A DNA stretch of 64,000 nucleotides. Origin: Paenibacillus qinlingensis (GTDB lineage Bacteria; Bacillota; Bacilli; Paenibacillales; NBRC-103111). The stretch is taken from assembly GCF_013204845.1 (NCBI RefSeq), contig NZ_JABMKY010000014.1:152145-216144 (forward strand). Reading direction: 5' to 3'. Numbering within the stretch: position 1 is the stretch's first letter; every line of letters begins with the position of its first letter. The translations under genes were made by a program, and so were the position numbers. This document shows, one piece after another, positions 59,420 through 64,000 of the stretch. A model generated the notes under the pieces. It had not been told where the DNA came from, did no database searches, and worked only from the letters and a program-made list of their open reading frames with translations.

Positions 59420-61912
59420 ATGAGCGAAGAATTACATTCGCAAGTCAAAGAAATTGACATTTCGACCGAAATGCGTACATCCTTCTTAGACTATGCGATG
59501 AGTATCATTGTCAGTCGCGCACTGCCAGATGTTAGAGACGGTCTGAAGCCGGTTCATCGTCGTATCTTGTTTGCGATGTCTGAACTAGGTATGTCTCCAG
59601 ATAAGCCACATAAGAAATCAGCGAGAATCGTTGGTGAAGTTATCGGTAAGTATCATCCACACGGTGATACTGCTGTATACGAAACCATGGTTCGGATGGC
59701 ACAAGATTTCTCCCTGCGTTATATGCTTGTTGATGGACATGGGAACTTTGGATCGATTGACGGCGATATGGCAGCAGCTATGCGTTATACCGAGGCTCGT
59801 TTATCGAAGATTGCTATGGAGCTTCTTCGTGATATTAACCGCGAGACTATTGATTACAAACCAAACTACGATGGCGAAGAAAATGAACCCGTTGTTCTTC
59901 CTTCTCGTTTCCCGAACTTACTTGTTAACGGTAGTTCAGGGATTGCCGTAGGTATGGCAACGAATATTCCTCCACATAACCTAAGAGAGGTTATCGAGGG
60001 TATTCAGATGATGATCGAAAATCCAGATGTCACGCCTATGGAATTAATGCAAGCTATCAAAGGACCTGATTTCCCAACGGCCGGATTCATTCTTGGACGC
60101 GAGGGCATCAGATCAGCCTATACCACAGGTAGAGGCTCCGTTACGATGAGAGCTAGAACGGTCATTGAAGAGAATAATAATAAGGCTAGAATCATCGTGA
60201 ATGAGCTGCCTTATCAAGTAAATAAAGCAAGATTAGTAGAGAAAATTGCTGAGCTTGTACGTGAGAAGAAGATTGATGGCATCACAGATCTTCGAGATGA
60301 GTCAGATCGTAACGGGATGCGTGTAGTTATTGAGCTGCGACGCGATGTTAATCCTAACGTTGTTCTGAACAACTTGTTCAAGCAGACAGCTATGCAGTCC
60401 AATTTTGGAATCATTATGCTCGCTCTCGTCAACGGAGAACCAAAAGTTTTGAATCTTCGTGAGATGCTGCATTATTATCTTAAACATCAGCAAGAAGTTA
60501 TTCGTCGTAGAACCGAATTTGATCTGCGCAAAGCGGAAGCGAGAGCGCACATCTTAGAAGGTTTGCGAATTGCACTTGATCACTTGGATCAAGTCATTGC
60601 GCTAATTCGCTCTTCTCGTACAACGGATGAAGCGAGAGAAGGACTCATGTCGACATTTAGTCTGAGCCTAGATCAAGCACAAGCCATTCTCGATATGCGT
60701 TTACAGCGTTTGACTGGTTTGGAACGTGAGAAGATTGAAGCTGAATATGCCGAACTCATGAAGAGAATTGCTGAACTTAAAGCGATTCTTGCCGATGAGC
60801 AATTAATTCTTGGGATTATTAGTGAAGAACTGAATGAAATTAAAGAAAAGTTCGGTGATGACCGACGTTCTGAAATTACAGTTGGTGAAGAAAGCATTGA
60901 AGATGAAGACCTTATCCCACGTGAAGATGTCGTTATTACAATCACGCACACTGGCTACATTAAGCGCCTACCGGTTACGACATATCGGAACCAGAAGCGT
61001 GGAGGACGCGGTGTAGTTGGTATGGATACGAAAGATAATGACTTCGTCGAACATTTGTTCGTTACGAATACACATCATTATCTCATGTTCTTTACGAATA
61101 AAGGTAAAGTATACCGTTTGAAAGCTTACGAGATTCCAGATTTGAGCCGTACAGCTCGTGGGACACCAATTATTAATTTGATTCAAATCGAACAAGGGGA
61201 AACCGTAAATGCGGTGATTCCTGTTGAAAGCTTTGAAACAGAGCAGTATCTCTTCTTTGCAACGAAGCAAGGGGTTGTTAAGAAAACACCGATTGATGAT
61301 TACTCAAACATTCGTAAAGGTGGTTTAATCGCCATTAATTTACGAGAAGATGATGATCTTATTGGTGTGAAACTTACAGACGGTAACCAGGGCATTATTA
61401 TGGGGACTAAGCTAGGGATGTCCATTCACTTCCCTGAGAGCGATGTGCGTTCGATGGGTAGATCAGCTACGGGAGTAAAAGGTATTCACTTGGATGATGA
61501 GGATGCTGTTATTGATATGGACGTTGTTCATGAAGATAATAGTGTACTAATCGTAACATCCAAAGGCTTCGGTAAGCGGACACCTGTTTCCGAGTATCGG
61601 ATTCAGTCACGTGGCGGTAAAGGGATTAAGACTCTAAATGTCACGGAGAAGAACGGTCCGATTGTTGGTCTTAAAGTCGTGCAAGAAGATGAGGATCTGA
61701 TGATTATTTCAGCATCTGGTACTGTCATCCGTACGAGCATGGACGGCATATCTGTCATGGGGCGTAATACACAAGGTGTTCGTCTCATTAACATACGTGA
61801 AGATGACGAAGTAGGGACGTTGGCTCGCGTTCAGAAGAATGAAGAACAGAACGAGTCTGAGGAAGACGGCGACTGGGAAGAGTCAGCAGAAGCAACAGAG
61901 TCAGAGGAATAA
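59420..61912 (+). CDS. gyrA: DNA gyrase subunit A
   Basis: 830 residues. The catalytic Tyr is in AAAMRYTEARLS (about residue 123). The quinolone-determining loop reads HPHGDTAVYETMVRMAQ, so Thr stands where E. coli has Ser83 and Glu where it has Asp87. The C-terminal pinwheel has the GyrA box QKRGGRGV. The acidic tail is common in Bacilli. AGGAGG precedes the ATG. Confidence 0.98.
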   Translation: MSEELHSQVKEIDISTEMRTSFLDYAMSIIVSRALPDVRDGLKPVHRRILFAMSELGMSPDKPHKKSARIVGEVIGKYHPHGDTAVYETMVRMAQDFSLRYMLVDGHGNFGSIDGDMAAAMRYTEARLSKIAMELLRDINRETIDYKPNYDGEENEPVVLPSRFPNLLVNGSSGIAVGMATNIPPHNLREVIEGIQMMIENPDVTPMELMQAIKGPDFPTAGFILGREGIRSAYTTGRGSVTMRARTVIEENNNKARIIVNELPYQVNKARLVEKIAELVREKKIDGITDLRDESDRNGMRVVIELRRDVNPNVVLNNLFKQTAMQSNFGIIMLALVNGEPKVLNLREMLHYYLKHQQEVIRRRTEFDLRKAEARAHILEGLRIALDHLDQVIALIRSSRTTDEAREGLMSTFSLSLDQAQAILDMRLQRLTGLEREKIEAEYAELMKRIAELKAILADEQLILGIISEELNEIKEKFGDDRRSEITVGEESIEDEDLIPREDVVITITHTGYIKRLPVTTYRNQKRGGRGVVGMDTKDNDFVEHLFVTNTHHYLMFFTNKGKVYRLKAYEIPDLSRTARGTPIINLIQIEQGETVNAVIPVESFETEQYLFFATKQGVVKKTPIDDYSNIRKGGLIAINLREDDDLIGVKLTDGNQGIIMGTKLGMSIHFPESDVRSMGRSATGVKGIHLDDEDAVIDMDVVHEDNSVLIVTSKGFGKRTPVSEYRIQSRGGKGIKTLNVTEKNGPIVGLKVVQEDEDLMIISASGTVIRTSMDGISVMGRNTQGVRLINIREDDEVGTLARVQKNEEQNESEEDGDWEESAEATESEE

Positions 61913-61916
61913 AATG

Positions 61917-61949
61917 TAGGGATGGGGGCTTACAAACCCATCCCTTTTA
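61917..61949 (+). terminator. Terminator of gyrA
   Basis: Perfect 8-bp stem GGGATGGG/CCCATCCC followed by TTTT. Confidence 0.9.
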
Positions 61950-61988
61950 CTTTACAATATGAAGTATTCGAAATAGTAAGGTGAGTGA

Positions 61989-63062
61989 GTGACCGTGCCG
62001 ACAGTAGCCGTTTCGCAAATAAAATATGGTGAAAGATTAGGCGATAATGTAACAACTAAGATGGGTAATACACTTTTTCATAAAGGAAGAGTCATTCAGG
62101 AGAGGGAACTTGAAATTCTCAGGGCATTTCTCATTTCTTCTGTTTATATTGAGTCCAAGAACAGCGATGAAGTAGAACAAGAGAGTGAAGGGCCTAAAGT
62201 TAAAGAAGTTGAGGCAGTTCATCCCTTTTATGTGGAATATCAGAATATGGTGAAACTGCTCAAGAGAGTATTCCTTCTTGCTAATGGTGGACAACAGCTT
62301 CCTATCTTAGAAATTCGAACAGGCCTCGAAACGCTTATTCGACATATTGATGCTTACAAAGTGCTCACATTCACACCTAAGAATCGGAATCTACATGAGT
62401 ATATTCATCATAAAAGTATTTTAGTAAGCTTAACTTCATACTCCTTAGCAAGATGGGCAGGTCTTCCGCAGAAAGATTTACTTCAAATAGCAATGGCAGG
62501 TCTACTTCACGATATTGGTACCAGCAAAGTAGATCGCGCACTTCTGGAGAAGAAGACTCCCTTAAATGCATCAGAAATGGACGAGATTAAGCAACACACA
62601 TTGATTGGCTATCAAATTCTCAAGAATATGTCTGGCATTAATGAAGGTGTAAAACTAACAGCCCTTCAACATCATGAAAGAGAAGATGGTTCAGGCTATC
62701 CACTCGGCGTTAAGTCAGACAAGATTCATGTATATGCCAAAATTGTTGCTATTGCTGACATCTATAACGCGATGACGAATGAGCGTTATTACAAAGCTGC
62801 TTTATCTCCTTATGTAGTATTAGAGCAGTTGCTGAACGAGTCCTTCGGTAAAGTAGATCCTACACTCGTCCAAGTCTTTATGAACAAATCTACGCAAATT
62901 AGTAACGGAACGCTTGTGAAACTAAGTGACAACCGTGTAGGTGAGATTGTGTTCTCTGATCGCTCACATCCTACAAGACCATGGGTTAATGTAAATGGTA
63001 CAATTGTTAACTTAACCGTTGAAAGAAATCTATTCATACAAGATGTGATCAGCACCATATAA
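61989..63062 (+). CDS. HD-GYP domain phosphodiesterase
   Basis: 357 residues. The C-terminal HD-GYP domain (about 125-310) has GLLHDIGTSKVDRALLEKKT, HTLIGYQIL, HHEREDGSGYP and AIADIYNAMTNERYYK, the full metal-binding and GYP set, so it should hydrolyse cyclic di-GMP or a related dinucleotide. The N-terminal part (1-110) is unclassified, with a charged linker. The start is a GTG with AAGGTG 5 nt upstream; a GTG two codons later is also possible. Lies between gyrA and the rRNA operon as in many Paenibacillus. Confidence 0.92.
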   Translation: MTVPTVAVSQIKYGERLGDNVTTKMGNTLFHKGRVIQERELEILRAFLISSVYIESKNSDEVEQESEGPKVKEVEAVHPFYVEYQNMVKLLKRVFLLANGGQQLPILEIRTGLETLIRHIDAYKVLTFTPKNRNLHEYIHHKSILVSLTSYSLARWAGLPQKDLLQIAMAGLLHDIGTSKVDRALLEKKTPLNASEMDEIKQHTLIGYQILKNMSGINEGVKLTALQHHEREDGSGYPLGVKSDKIHVYAKIVAIADIYNAMTNERYYKAALSPYVVLEQLLNESFGKVDPTLVQVFMNKSTQISNGTLVKLSDNRVGEIVFSDRSHPTRPWVNVNGTIVNLTVERNLFIQDVISTI

Positions 63063-63074
63063 AATATTCTAGTC

Positions 63075-63105
63075 AACCTTCACTCGCTGAGAGTGAGGTT
63101 TTTTT
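63075..63105 (+). terminator. Terminator of the HD-GYP gene
   Basis: The stem ACCTTCACTC/GAGTGAGGTT (one mismatch) is followed by TTTTT. Confidence 0.85.
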
Positions 63106-63142
63106 ATATATTGGTTAATTAATAATATATTGAAAATAAAAC

Positions 63143-63256
63143 TTGCAATCCTTTTAGCTATTTGTTATATTACTCCTTGTCGCTTTGGCGGTCGAACGAA
63201 AGAACGAAAGAAATTAAAAAAAGTTCTTGCAATCGAGTAGGCCGATGTGGTATATT
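63143..63256 (+). promoter_or_regulatory. Tandem rRNA promoters P1 and P2
   Basis: P1: TTGCAA (63143), 17 nt, TATATT (63166). P2: TTGCAA (63227), 18 nt, TATATT (63251). Downstream, TGATCTTTGAAAACTGAACA at about 63301 is the usual boxA-containing antitermination leader. Confidence 0.85.
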
Positions 63257-63404
63257 GATCAAGTCGCCTTTGAGGGGCGAAGGATTAATAAGGAAATAAT
63301 TGATCTTTGAAAACTGAACAACGAGTGAGTAAGCACAGTCGAGTAATCGACTATAAAAGAGATTGCGAAATCTCGCTAGCTTCAAATGAGCAAGTCATCT
63401 TTCT

Positions 63405-64000
<596 letters not shown>

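Overview
The window is a Firmicutes replication-origin neighbourhood, most likely from Paenibacillus or a close relative. The evidence is the partial 16S rRNA at the right end, the gene order purA-dnaB-rplI-gdpP-yybS and rpsR-ssb-rpsF, the parB-parA-noc-rsmG-mnmG-mnmE-jag-yidC-rnpA-rpmH block, and the dnaA-dnaN-yaaA-recF-remB-gyrB-gyrA block that leads into an rRNA operon. DnaA boxes lie on both sides of dnaA, so replication starts near 52.6-54.6 kb and most genes on each side point away from it.

Layout: 1-13 kb holds the WalKR two-component system (walK cut by the window edge), an M23 cell-wall peptidase, purA, a 1-kb gene-free stretch with small repeats, then the dnaB/rplI/gdpP/yybS/MazG-like run. 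13-19.7 kb is one leftward gene string: two metallophosphoesterases, a sugar-type ABC importer (binding lipoprotein and two permeases, no ATPase), a GntR regulator and a Tyr/Ser-type phosphatase. It looks like uptake and dephosphorylation of a phosphorylated organic compound. 19.8-22 kb holds rpsR-ssb-rpsF, yjzC and a lipoprotein.

22,124-39,419 is a 17.3-kb integrated element bounded by 62-bp perfect direct repeats, one of which is the 3' part of an intact tRNA-Ser(CGA) gene. It has a tyrosine integrase at the tRNA end (broken by a one-base frameshift), a Cro/CI-type repressor divergent from a leftward early operon, an approximately 700-850-bp region rich in inverted repeats, a P-loop helicase-like protein, small regulators (XRE, cold-shock domain), a tail tape-measure protein and a terminase-small-subunit-like HTH protein at the far end. 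I find no large terminase, portal, capsid, holin or endolysin gene. The plan resembles a phage-inducible island (phage satellite) or a deleted prophage. The unusual part is that the one clear virion gene is a tape-measure protein. Accessory genes between repressor and integrase include a HEPN-type protein, HicAB, an unannotated type-I-toxin-like peptide and a secreted fibronectin-III protein.

39.5-52.5 kb returns to core genes: a DUF951 protein, an MscS channel, a DUF3343 protein, yyaC, a DUF4446 protein, a cysteine desulfurase and the chromosome-partition/ribosome/tRNA-modification block, with two parS sites. 52.5-63 kb is oriC and the rightward replication genes, an HD-GYP protein, tandem rRNA promoters and the first about 600 nt of 16S rRNA.

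All calls are by eye from the sequence. No database search was run, and family names rest on motif recognition.
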